Source: Ovis canadensis (taxonomy: Eukaryota; Chordata; Mammalia; Artiodactyla; Bovidae). Taken from it: a stretch of 64,000 nt of DNA. The notes under the pieces are model-generated. The model was not told the origin of the DNA. It did not search any database and saw only the letters and a program-made list of their open reading frames with translations. Both the position numbers and the translations under genes were made by a program. The stretch spans positions 38,240,886 to 38,304,885 of the forward strand of contig NC_091264.1 of assembly GCF_042477335.2 (NCBI RefSeq), given 5' to 3'. The stretch's first letter is position 1, and each line of letters starts with the position of its first letter. This document shows, one piece after another, positions 45,656 to 55,572 of this stretch.

Positions 45656-46045
45656 TTTTACTTTAGTCTTTGATATTGCTCATCCCTTTACTTAGAATTA
45701 TCCCAGGATATTTTCATCTCACCCTCTTTCATTTCCTTCTAGTCTCTACCCAAGTGTTCCCTCTTCAGAGATATATGAGTATATGAACTGGTAACTGCAG
45801 CTTTGTCCCTCAGTATCCTCTATCATGCTTCCTCTTTATGGTAGTTATCACTCCCTGACTCTTTGTATTTTTTGAATTTTGCATTTGCATTTATTTCTGT
45901 TTCTGTGACTAGCATGTAAGCTCTGTGAGAGATGGACATTATGATTTTTGTTTACTGTTGAGTTCCAGCACCTAGAACAGTATCTAAACCCTGGGGTCAC
46001 ATTAAGCCAGACTCAATAAATATTCGTGAACTCAGTGACTAGGGA

Positions 46046-46304
46046 GGATGCTTCAGGCTAGGCCATTTTGAAAGGCCCAGATCACAAGAAATGCTTTGAC
46101 CGGGAGCAGTCACTTACCAAACCTCATCGTGGTTGAGTTTATACTAGATAAACCATACAATCTAAACTTCTTTGGAGAACAGGTCCAGTTTCAAACAGTT
46201 TGTCTTAGCTGCTAATGTTATTTTGTTTCCATAAGTACACAGTCATTTCTCCGACAACATGTTTACTGGTATGCACTAGAGGCAAGGCTCCGTAGCTTTC
46301 TATT
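46046..46304. other. Unassigned sequence
   Basis: Nothing recognised. Confidence 0.5.
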
Positions 46305-46465
46305 CATTATCTCATCTAATCCTCTCCAGAAGCAAAGGGTACAGTTGAACTTCAGTAGCTTGTCCAGGGCTACTAAAGGCTACCTGACTGACTGGGTCAG
46401 TGGTGGAACCAGCATTTGAACCCCAGGAGCCTGATGAGAGAACCGTACTCTCAATAGCTTTGCTT
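46305..46465 (-). mobile_element. MIR SINE fragment
   Basis: 'tatctcatctaatcctctcc', 'cagtggtggaaccagcatttgaacccc' and 'gtactctcaatagctttgc' follow antisense MIR order. Confidence 0.65.
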
Positions 46466-47859
46466 CATAGTCTCTTCCTGTTTCTTATGTCCCCACCCCC
46501 ACCTATTTTTGGTTTAGAGATATGACTGTTCTGCATAACATCAAGTTAGCAGTGCCCTCAGAGGACTGACAGGCTCTTCCACGTTTTCTGAAGGATGGTG
46601 GCATGACATTTTTCTTTTTAAGATTCAACAAGCCATTAATTCTGCAACTTTAGAACAGCCTGCTCCATGCACTGCCCAACAATATTCTTTCCACTTGTGA
46701 TCGCTGGACAATAAAGAAATCATGTTCTGGTCATCTCTCCGACCCTTGCCCTGCCCTCCTCCCCCTAAGAACTGATTGTTTCCTATGCTCTGCAGCTGCT
46801 CAGTCAACCCGGTCGCTGTGATATCCTTCGTGCTAAGGACACTGGACGCAGGAGTCAGGTCTGCACAGTGAGATTGATAAGTGGATGCTCAGCCAATGTG
46901 ACACAGCTGCTGCTGCAGAGCCAGGAAAAGCAGGTCAAGGTTACCAGGAGAAAGTGTGGCACTTGCCCATAGCTGGGAGCGGAAATATCCCCGTGTACTC
47001 TTTCCTTTCCCAGCCCCTGTCTTTGCGTTCCTTCTTGTTCTTTTTTTCTCTTTTCTCTCTTTTAGAAGGTTGTGGCAAAAGAGACACATATTCAAAGCAC
47101 TGGACCTCTCTAAAGGAAGGGCATCTATGAATCAACCACTCTGTTTGTCTAACATTATATGCATTATTGATCTTCCAAGTAGTGCCAGGCTTTAAAAATC
47201 AGATTCAGAGATTAGCAGTGACCATTTGCCATTTATTACTTGATTCTCTTTATTTTTAAGACATGGGTTTAGATCTGAAACATACCAGATATCTTGTGCT
47301 AATGCCTCCGATACCCCTGGCACATTAGAATATATGCAGCGTAACCGGGGAGGCTGGTTTCTCATTTCCATTTTTCATTGAATTGAGTGTATTGGTGACT
47401 AAATCTGATTTTTCAACCAGAAGAACCTGTTTCCCCTAAGGTCTTTTTAGCTATTTCTATGTTATTTTGAACAGCATATGATTTAATTAGGTGAAAATGA
47501 CCACATGAGATAAATCGACCTTAAAACCAAAGCCATTTAAAAATTATCCTTTTCAGATCAAGGGTACATCAGTTTCTACTGGTAGATCCTGAAGTTATAT
47601 CAGGCAGATCACGGACTGGTAGATGATGCCATGCCCCTGTTTAGATTACTCTGTTACCTGTGGTGTGGCACTTCTTGGAAAACCCACTTCTCCTCCAGTA
47701 TCCCCCTCTCCCACCCTCACCCTCCTCCTAATCAAGCCCTGTCCTATGCCTGAAAATCTTCAGGCTCACGAAAAGTTTGGAGATCTCTGCCTCAATTTTT
47801 AAAAACCATTTTGCCTTTACAGTCCCTTCAGGATATGTCATGTGGAAATAAATATAAAG
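46466..47859. other. Unassigned sequence
   Basis: No transposon recognised. 47230-47570 is AT-rich and repeat-free. The frames at 46885-47195 on both strands are mutual shadows without a recognised domain. Confidence 0.5.
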
Positions 47860-48045
47860 AGCTCTGGGCTTGAAGTCTTGGTTTATATTTGAGCCCTGGC
47901 TCTCATCAGCCATGTGAACTGGGAACATTGCTCATCTCTCCAAACATCAGTTTCCTCCTTTGTCTGAGAAGGGAGGCAGCAGTGAGATAAAATCTAAGAA
48001 GTACCTAGAGTTATACACTTGCAATGAACAAGAGCTATTTTTATA
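47860..48045 (+). mobile_element. MIR SINE
   Basis: 'gggcttgaagtcttggtttatatttgagccctggctc', 'catgtgaactgggaacattgctcatctctcc' and 'catcagtttcctcctttgtctgag' are in sense MIR order. Confidence 0.8.
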
Positions 48046-48579
48046 ATATCATTATTGTTTCACTGAACTAATTTTAGTGGTTCTGGTAATAAAACCACTC
48101 AAAGCACAGAATGGTTAAGTAGAGAAGAAACTAAAGTGACTTTTTACCAGTACTTTTCTTGTGAGATATGACATTTAAACACAACAAACTCTCTTAGTCA
48201 GACCAAGTAATTAGACCATGGAGAACAGACTCCAAATCTTATAAAGGTAAAAAGTGGCCCCAGGATTGAACAGTATATGTTTAGGTGACATCTGTAAAAT
48301 GGGAATAAAATAGTGCTCACTGCATTGCATTGTTATTCAAATAGAATGATTTAATATACAGCACTTAAGAAACACAGAGAAAAAAATCAGATATTGTCGT
48401 TAGTGGATAAAAAAATTTATATTTTTTAAAACTGATGGCATGCCTATGATTATGGCAGAGAGTCTCCTTGGGTTGGAACACTTTAAGGCTGATTGTGGCA
48501 TTTGTCAGGCTTTGGAGGGTGACTGAATTGTCAGTACCCTGAGAAGTTTATTTATTTCTATATCTTTATATCTTATCTC
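48046..48579. other. Unassigned sequence with MIR remnant
   Basis: A short sense MIR remnant is likely at about 48285-48375 ('gacatctgtaaaatgggaataaaatagtgctcactgc'). The rest is unrecognised. Confidence 0.5.
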
Positions 48580-48655
48580 TTGGTACAGAGTCTGGCACAG
48601 GCCTAGCATTTAGTGAATGTTTGCTCTCAAATGAGTGGATGAAAGAGTAGAAGAG
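48580..48655 (+). mobile_element. L2 3' terminus fragment
   Basis: 'ggtacagagtctggcacaggcctagcatttagtgaatgtttgctctcaaatgag' matches the sense L2 end. Confidence 0.65.
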
Positions 48656-48934
48656 TGACCTGTCATGTCTAATTCTGAGGGTTATTTGGTTGAGATCATA
48701 TCATTTGAGTGCAGATTTCTTAATTTTCTTCACTTTGTCTACCCACCCCATTGCATCAGGTTTTGAAATTCTAAACCAGGCACAAAATTCTGCAACCTCT
48801 CTACCTGTTCTCACTCCAGGAAGCATCTGCCTGGAAGTAATCTGGTGTCACCCACTCCCAAGTCAACAGGGCCCAGACAGGGAGCATGAGTGAGTGTAAC
48901 CGGCTGGGTGACAGTAGCTGAGCCCTCCACTGAG

Positions 48935-49062
48935 AGCAGGCTCTGTGAGGGAAGTAGCCTCTAGTACTTTTTTACTCCTGTCCATTTAGTGCCTAGAACA
49001 GTGCCTGCCCCATGGTCCTTCATGGATAAATATTAGTTGAAGGAATGAGTAAATAAACGCTC
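48935..49062 (+). mobile_element. L2 3' terminus fragment
   Basis: 'gcaggctctgtgagggaag', 'agtgcctagaacagtgcctgccccatgg' and 'gataaatattagttgaaggaatgag' are in sense L2 3'-end order. Confidence 0.75.
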
Positions 49063-49339
49063 AATATAGGCTGACTTTTGCAAGGCAGCAGTGAAGACCC
49101 AGTGTTGTCCAACACTTAGATTTCTCCAGAAAGAGAGAGAATCTACTTGTATATGAAATCCCTTGATTTCAAATGTTTGCAACAAATTAAAAATGTTGAA
49201 ACAATATGGTGGTCAAACAAAAAACATAACTTGGGGGAAAAATCGAGCTCCTAGGCTCCCAGCTATAGAGCCCTGCCATCAGTAACAGCTTATGCAAGCC
49301 TTTACCATTTCCCCTTCTTCCTGTGTGCTGGGCAGTGCA

Positions 49340-49462
49340 GATTGTATTCTCTCCATTTTATAGATTAGGTCATCGAGGCTCAGAGAAACTGACTGACTTG
49401 TTCAAGGTTACAGGCATGGTTTCAAGTCTTGTGCACATTCCAGGACACTCTTCTGATTCTTC
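49340..49462 (-). mobile_element. MIR SINE fragment
   Basis: 'ctccattttatagattaggtcatcgaggctcagagaaactgactgacttg' is the antisense MIR core. Confidence 0.75.
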
Positions 49463-49634
49463 TGATCTCCTTTAACATTACAGGCCATAAAGTTTTGAGA
49501 CCTCACAGATTTTGGTTTCTGTTCTTCCTTAGGCTGCCTGGCACTTCCTTCCTGAAGCGTCTCTCCATCTTCCAAACAATTCAGTCCACGCTGCTATGAT
49601 GCAACATTATAATTGCAAGTAAATAGCTTCTAGT
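49463..49634. other. Unassigned 5' flank of the full-length BovB
   Basis: Nothing recognised. It ends at the target duplication of the BovB. Confidence 0.5.
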
Positions 49635-49708
49635 TTGATGTTATACCCCATGCCCAAGGTAAGAGAAACCCAAGTAAGATGGTAGGTGTTGCAAGAGGGC
49701 ATCAGAGG

Positions 49709-49796
49709 GCCGCTGGGGCAGTCACGTGTGGCCGCTGGGGCAGTCACGTGGGGCCGCTGGGGCAGTCACGTGGGGCCGCTGGGGCAGTCACGTGGG
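49709..49796 (+). repeat. Four 22-bp tandem units, each with a GTCACGTG E-box
   Basis: Units start at 49709, 49731, 49753 and 49775. Units 2-4 are identical and unit 1 differs by one base (its penultimate one). Each holds the palindromic E-box core CACGTG within GTCACGTG, at 49721-49728, 49743-49750, 49765-49772 and 49787-49794. The array interrupts otherwise ordinary BovB 5' sequence between 'catcagagggc' and 'agtcactgaaacc'. In vertebrates GTCACGTG is a preferred site for USF and MiT/TFE bHLH-zip factors; binding here is inference. Confidence 0.95.
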
Positions 49797-52647
49797 CCAG
49801 TCACTGAAACCATACTCACAGAAAACTAGTCAATCTAATCACACTAGGACCACAGCCTTGTCTAACTCAATGAAACTAAGCCATTACCGCGGGGCAATCC
49901 ACGACGGGCAAGTCATGGTGGAGAGGTCTGACAGAATGTGGTCCACTGGAGAAGGGAATGGCAAGCCACTTCAGTATTCTTGCCTTGAGAACCCCATGAA
50001 TAGTAGGAAAAGGCAAAATGATAGGACACTGAAAGAGGTACTCCCCAGGTCAGTAGGTGCCCAATATGCTACTGGAGGTCAGTGGAGAAATAACTCCAGA
50101 AAGAAAGAAGGGATGGAGCCAAAGCAAAAACAATACCCAGCTGTGGATGTAGCTGGTGATAGAAGCAAGGTCCAATGCTGTAAAGAGCAATATTGCATAG
50201 GAACCTGGAATGTCAGGTCCATGAATCAAGGCAAATTGGAAGTGGTCAAACAGGAGATGACAATAGTGAACATTGACATTCTAGGAATCATCGAACTAAA
50301 ATGGACTGGAATGGGTGGATTTAACTCAGATGACCATTATATCTACTACTGCGGGCAGGAATCCCTCAGAAGAAATGGAGTAGCCATCATGGTCAACAGA
50401 AGAGTCCGAAATGCAGTACTTGGATGCAATCTCAAAAATGACAGAATGATCTCTGTTCATTTCCAAAGCAAACCATTCAGTATCACAGTAATTCAAGTCT
50501 ATGCCCCAACCAGTAACACTGAAGAAGCTGAAGTTGAACGGTTCTGTGAAGACCTACAAAACCTTTTAGAACTAACACCTAAAAAAGATGTCCTTTTCAT
50601 TATAGGGGACTGGAATGCAAAAGTAGGAAGTCAAGAAACACCTGGAGTAACAGGCAAATTTGGCCTTGGAATGTGGAATGAAGCAGGGCAAAGACTAATA
50701 GAGTTTTGCCAAGAAAATGCACTGGTCATAGCAAATACTCTCTTCCAACAACACAAGAGAAAATTCTACACATGGACATCACCAGATGGTCAACACCGAA
50801 ATCAGATTGACTATATTCTCTGCAGCAAAAGATGGAGAAGCTCTATACAGTCAACAAAAACAAGACCAGGAGCAGACTGTGGCACAGATCATGAACTCCT
50901 TATTACCAAATTCAGACTTAAATTGAAGAAAGCAGGGAAAACAGCTAGACCATTCAGGTATGACCTAAATCAAATCCCTTATGATTATACAGTGAAAGTG
51001 AGAAATGGATTTAAGGGCCTAGATCTGATAGACAGAGTGCCTGATGAACTATGGAATGAGGTTCGTGACATTGTACAGGAGACAGGGATCAAGACCACCC
51101 CCATGGAAAAGGAATGCAAAAAAGCAAAATGGCTGTCTGCAGAAGCCTTACAAATAGCTGTGAAAAGAAGAGAAGCGAAAAGCCAAAGAGAAAAGGGAAG
51201 ATATAAGCATCTGAATGCAGAGTTCCAAAGAATAGCAAGAAGAGACAAGAAAGCCTTCCTCAGCGATCAATGCAAAGAAACAGAGGAAAAGAACAGAATG
51301 GGAAATACTAGATATGTCTTCAAGAAAATCAGAGATACCAAGGGAACATTTCATGCAAAGATGGGCTCGATAAAGGACAGAAATGGTCTGGACCTAACAG
51401 AAGCAGAAGATATTAAGAAGAGGTGGCAAGAATACACAGAAGAACTGTACAAAAAAGATCTTCACGACCCGGATAATCACGATGGTGTGATCACTCATCT
51501 AGAGCCAGACATCCTGGAACATGAAGTCAAGTGGGCCTTAGAAAACATCACTACGAACAAAGCTAGTGGACGTGATGGAATTCCAGTTGAGCTGTTTCAA
51601 ATCCTGAAAGATGATGCTGTGAAAGTACTGCACTCAATATGCCAGCAAATTTGGAAAACTCAGCAGTGGCCACAGGACTGGAAAATGTCAGTTTTCATTC
51701 CAATCCCAAAGAAAGGCAATGCCAAAGAATGCTCAAACTACTGCACAATTGTACTCATCTCACACGCTAGTAAAGTAATGCTCAAAATTCTCCAAGCCAG
51801 GCTTCAGCAATACATGAACCATGAACTTCCAGATGTTCAAGCTGGTTTTAGAAAAGGCAGAAGAACCAGAGATCAAATTGCCAACATCCGCTGGATCATG
51901 GAAAAAGCAAGAGAGTTCCAGAAAAACATCTATTTCTGCTTCATTGACCATGGCAAAGCCTTTGACTGTGTGGATCACAATAAACTGTGGAAAATTCTGA
52001 GAGAGATGGGAATACCAGACCACCTGACCTGCCTCTTGAGAAATCTGTATGCAGGTCAGGAAGCAACAGTTAGAACTGGACATGGAACAACAGACTGTTT
52101 CCAAATAGGAAAAGGAATACATCAAGGCTGTATATTGTCACCCTGCTTATTTAACTTATATGCAGAGGACATCATGAGAAATGCTGGACTGGAAGAAACA
52201 GAAGCTAGAATCAAGATTGCTGGGAGAAATATCAATAACCTCAGATATGCAGATAACAGCACCCTTATGGCAGAAAGTGAAGAGGAACTAAAAAGCCTCT
52301 TGATGAAAGTGAAAGTGGAGAGTGAAAAAGTTGGCTTAAAGCTCAACATTCAGAAAACAAAGATCATGGCATCCGGTCCCATCACTTCATGGGAAATAGA
52401 TGGGGAAACAGTGGAAACAGTGTCAGACTTTATTTTTTTGGGCTCCAAGATCACTGCAGATGGTGACTGCAGCCATGAAATTAAAAGACGCTTACTCCTT
52501 GGAAGAAAAGTTATGACCAACCTAGATAGCATATTCAAAAGCAGAGACATTACTTTGCCATCTAAGGTCCGTCTAGTCAAGGCTATGGTTTTTCCGGTGG
52601 TCATGTATGGATGTGAGAGTTGGACTGTGAAGAAGGCTGAGCGCTGA
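49726..52647 (+). pseudogene. BovB endonuclease-reverse transcriptase, 973-codon frame ending prematurely
   Basis: The single long BovB polyprotein nicks target DNA and reverse-transcribes its own RNA there. The first ~24 codons come from the 22-bp array, so the true start may be a later Met. The APE-type endonuclease begins near residue 157 ('CIGTWNVRSMNQGK'). N162, E190 ('ELKWTG'), D295 and N297 ('GDWNAKVG'), D362 ('IDYIL') and D388-H389 are all present. The RT has motif A D741 ('FIDHGKAFDCVD'), 'QGCILSPCLFNLYAED' and the catalytic box at residues 841-844, which reads YADN instead of YADD (GAC to AAC at 52255-52257), removing an essential metal-binding aspartate. The frame ends at TGA 52645-52647, where sister copies (39556-40006) have CGA, a CpG decay change. 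The C-terminal region continues untranslated to about 53000. The protein is recognisable but catalytically dead. Confidence 0.93.
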
Positions 52648-53000
52648 AGAATTGATGCTTTTGAACTGTGGTGTTGGAGAAGACTCTTGAGAGTCCCTTG
52701 GACTGCAAAGAGATCCAACCAGTCCATTCTGAAGGAGATCAACCCTGGGATTTCTTTGGAAGGAATGATGCTAAAGCTGAAACTCCAATACTTTGGCCAC
52801 CTCTTGCGAAAAGACTCTGATGCTGGGAGGGGTTGGGGGCAGGAGAAGAAGGGGACGACAGAGGATGAGATGGCTGGATGGCATCACTGACTCGATGGAC
52901 ATGAGTCTGAGTAAACTCCGGGAGTTGGTGATGAACAGGGAGGCCTGGCGTGTTGCGATTCATGGGGTCACAAAGAATCAGACACAACTGAGCGACTGAA
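52648..53000 (+). pseudogene. BovB C-terminal coding remnant beyond the stop
   Basis: The normal C-terminal region resumes after the TGA ('RVPWTAKRSNQSILKEI', '[18 protein letters not shown]' in the 52687-52890 frame). At about 52808 the sequence lacks 17 bp that are present in the 39556-40006 copy (its 'gagttgactcattggaa'), which shifts the frame. The last part ('[11 protein letters not shown]', '[18 protein letters not shown]') lies in the 52793-52999 frame. In RTE elements this C-terminal domain is conserved but less well understood. Confidence 0.88.
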
Positions 53001-53083
53001 CTGAACTGAACTGAACTTGGTGTTATTAATTCACAGGTAGGCCTAGTTTTTATTTTGTTAAACACCTGTTTGCCCAGATATCA

Positions 53084-53743
53084 TTTTTTTTTTTTTTTTT
53101 TTTTTTTACTTTTCAATACTGTATTGGTTTTGCCATACATCAACATGAGTCTGCCACGGGTGTACATGAGTTCCCAGTCCTGAACCTCCCTCCCACCTCC
53201 CTCCCCGTACCATTTCTCTGGGTCATCCCAGTGTACCAGCCCCAAGCATCCTGTATCCTGCATCAAACCTAGACTGGCAATTCGTTTCTTACATGATATT
53301 ATACATGTTTCAATGCCATTCTCCCAAATCATCCCACCCTCTTCCTCTCCCACAGAGTCCAAAAGTCTGTTCTATACATCTGTGTCTCTTTTGCTGTCTT
53401 CCTACAGGGTTATCATTACCATCTTTCTAAATTCCATATATGTGCGTTAGTATACTGTATTGGTGTTTTTCTTTCTGGCTTACTTCACTCTGTATAATCG
53501 GCTCCAGTTTCATCCACCTCATTAGAACTGATTCAAATGTATTCTTTTTAATGGCTGAGTAATACTCCATTGTGTATATGTACCACAACTTTCTTATCCA
53601 TTCATCTGCTGATGGACATCTAGGTTGCTTCCATGTCCTGGCTATTATAAACAGTGCTGTGATGAACATTGGTACATGTGTCTCTTTCAATTCTGGTTTC
53701 CTCCATGTGTATGGCCAGCAGTGGGATTTCTGGGGGTCATAAT
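53084..53743 (-). mobile_element. 5'-truncated ruminant L1
   Basis: A ~24-T run (antisense poly(A)), then 'tactgtattggttttgccatac' and L1 3' UTR up to ORF2 C-terminal coding. The minus-strand frame 53427-53690 (87 codons) reads 'MFITALFIIARTWKQP', 'WYIYTMEYYSAIKKN' and ends 'THIYGI', which is the normal ORF2 terminus and shows where the copy at 10255-14313 went wrong. It is truncated at 53743. Confidence 0.93.
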
Positions 53744-54065
53744 TTGAATCACTGATAATTTATAGCTTTATTTGTTTGAATCTATATTTAGTCACTGTGA
53801 AAAGACCAGAATAATAATATTTTAAACAAGATAAAAGTTGCTTTTCTTTCCTCTATTTCATGTAAACCTGAACATAAATAATTCAGGGATGTTATGGTGG
53901 CTCCAAAGGGTCCCAGAGCTAGACCTCTTCCATCTATTTATTATGTGGATTTTACCCTAGCCAGCTTCGCTAAGGTCTCTCATCAGTATGTTTATATTAA
54001 AGTCAGATGTTCAGAGGAAAGAAAATGGATGACAGCACATCCCCCAACTTTTTCTTTTATAAATT
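53744..54065. other. Unassigned sequence
   Basis: Nothing recognised. Confidence 0.5.
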
Positions 54066-54278
54066 AAAAAAAAAATTCATTTCTTTGGCTGTACCAAGTC
54101 ATAGTCAGAGCAGGTAGGGTCTTCAATGTTAATGGCGGCATTGTGCACTCTTAATTTTGCCGCATGGGATCTGAACAGGGATCCTTTGGCATGTAGTACC
54201 CTGAACAGGGATCAAACCCAGACCCCCTGCATTGGGAGCTCAGAGTCTTAACTGCTGGAGCACCAGGGAAATGCCCTC
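54066..54278 (-). mobile_element. tRNA-Glu (CHR-type) artiodactyl SINE
   Basis: Antisense: an A/T tail, 'ttctttggctgtaccaag', 'atcaaacccagaccccctgcattgggagc', 'cagagtcttaactgctggagcaccagggaaatgcc'. It is older than the Bov-tA copies. Confidence 0.85.
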
Positions 54279-54924
54279 TCCCTCTAATGGCAGGAAGTGG
54301 AGGTTGTACACACTGTTCCTGCTCACAGCACACTTTCTTCTACTCATAATTGAATATCATGGGCATCTTGCTGTAAGGGTGTGAGATACAGTTTTTAGCT
54401 GGAGGTCCATGGGTTCAGCTGAAAATTCAATTACCGTATGAGGAGATAACAACTATTGGGGAACAACATGTCATCTTTGCCATAATAGCTAAGCATTAAT
54501 GTGTTAGTCTTTAAGTGGCATTTTCTAACTAATTAGTTGTTCTTTTATTTAGAAATGTCATCCTATTTTGCCTTTTATCTTCAGTCTTTAGTATGAGTAA
54601 TAGATATTTGGTGGAGTGAATATTTTAAAACATAAAACTAAGGTGTTAAGATTCTTCTCTGAATTATTTGTAGGTTTTCAGATGACTTTTGAAACTTGAA
54701 ATTAGCAGGTAATTAAAATAGTTGAATATATCAGGCCTTATAGTTGATAGCTGTTGGCTGGGGTCCTTGAACTAGGAATTTGTCAAATTACTCTGTGGAG
54801 ATAATCACCTTTCCTCCAAGCATTAATTATCTCACCCAGCCAATCATTTCCCATATCTGCTCCCCTTCTGATACTTGTGTGGTCTCATTGGTGAGAATAC
54901 TGCAAGTATTCCAGTGCAACTGCC
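54279..54924. other. Unassigned sequence
   Basis: Nothing recognised. Confidence 0.5.
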
Positions 54925-55375
54925 TTAGATTCCTATGGCTGCTATAACAAATTACCAGAAACTTGGTGGCTTATAGCATCAGAAGTTTGTTCTCTCACAG
55001 TTTTGGAAGGCTTAGAAATCTGAAATCAGTATTATTGGGCCGAAGTCAAGTACTCAGCAGGGTTGTACTCCCTTTGAAGATTGTAGGGGAATATTTGCTC
55101 CTTGCCTCTTCCAGCTTCCAGGGTGTGCCAGCACTCCCCAACTTATGGTCATAAAGCTCCAGGCAGCTTCTGTCATCTCATGGCCTTCTCTCCTGTGCCA
55201 AATGTCCCTCCCTGTTTTCTTAGGAAGACACTTGTTTCTGCAGTTAAGGTTCACCTGAATAATCCAGGATGAACTTCCCATTTTAAGATCTTTAATCATA
55301 TCTGCAAAGTCTTTATTAGGTGGCATTCACACAGTTCATGTATTAGGACCTGGAGAGCCATTACTCTGCCTATAC
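54925..55375. mobile_element. Ancient interspersed repeat (MaLR-like wording), family not settled
   Basis: 'cctatggctgctataacaaattaccagaaacttggtggcttata', 'ctctcacagttttggaagg', 'ccttgcctcttccagcttcc', 'cacctgaataatccaggatgaac' and 'catctgcaaagtc' are standard phrases of a widespread ancient mammalian repeat. The first 80 bp resemble an antisense MaLR LTR end. The exact family needs a library search. Confidence 0.55.
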
Positions 55376-55399
55376 AGCAGTATTATTGTTATTAAAAGC

Positions 55400-55572
55400 A
55401 ATCGCTATTTACTGAAGCTATACCATGTGCCAGACTTCGTGCTAAATATTTCATGTAATTTACTTACTTTTAGATTTACATACATTTCTTTTGACTTTTC
55501 AGGAAAGTAAAGTTCAGAGAGGCCAAGTAACCTGCTCTAGGTCCCTCAGCAGGCCTCACTTCCTTCTTCCCC
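55400..55572 (-). mobile_element. MIR SINE
   Basis: 'ctatttactgaagctataccatgtgccagacttcgtgctaaatatttcatg' and 'gtaaagttcagagaggccaagtaacctgc' are in antisense MIR order. Confidence 0.8.

Larger units (their letters stand above)
43640..46045 (+). mobile_element. Long sense L2 LINE, multiply interrupted
   Basis: RT-region wording appears at 43790-44260 ('taccatctatatgctaatgaatcc', 'cctgatctctctcctgaactc', 'ttagagtcaatattactc', 'accagagaggtccttttaa'). The text continues after the insertion at 'agtaagtcagattgtgccacttctctgctcaaag' (45265) and ends with 'tagcatgtaagctctgtgagag', 'cagcacctagaacagtatct' and 'caataaatattcgtgaac' (46045). It is interrupted by L1/BovB (44270-45264) and Bov-tA (45468-45655). 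No frame survives. Confidence 0.8.
49645..53016 (+). mobile_element. Full-length BovB (RTE) LINE
   Basis: A 3372-bp sense element from 'accccatgcccaaggtaag' to the ACTGAACTGAACTGAAC tail. It is bracketed by TTGATGTTAT (49635-49644) and TTGGTGTTAT (53017-53026), a 10-bp duplication with one mismatch, which fixes both ends and shows that it is not 5'-truncated. The 5' UTR carries a four-unit 22-bp array (49709-49796). One frame of 973 codons covers the endonuclease and reverse transcriptase. Three lesions (YADN box, premature TGA, 17-bp deletion) make it inactive. It is the best preserved LINE in the window. Confidence 0.95.

Noticed and set aside
49738..49800. The 22-bp array considered as a bacterial-type direct-repeat or iteron
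   Set aside because: It lies inside the 5' UTR of a BovB retrotransposon with defined target duplications, so a transposon minisatellite is the simpler reading.
50985..52742. Minus-strand frames of 68-130 codons opposite the BovB ORF
   Set aside because: Antisense shadows of the BovB endonuclease-reverse transcriptase; the same frames recur opposite other BovB copies.
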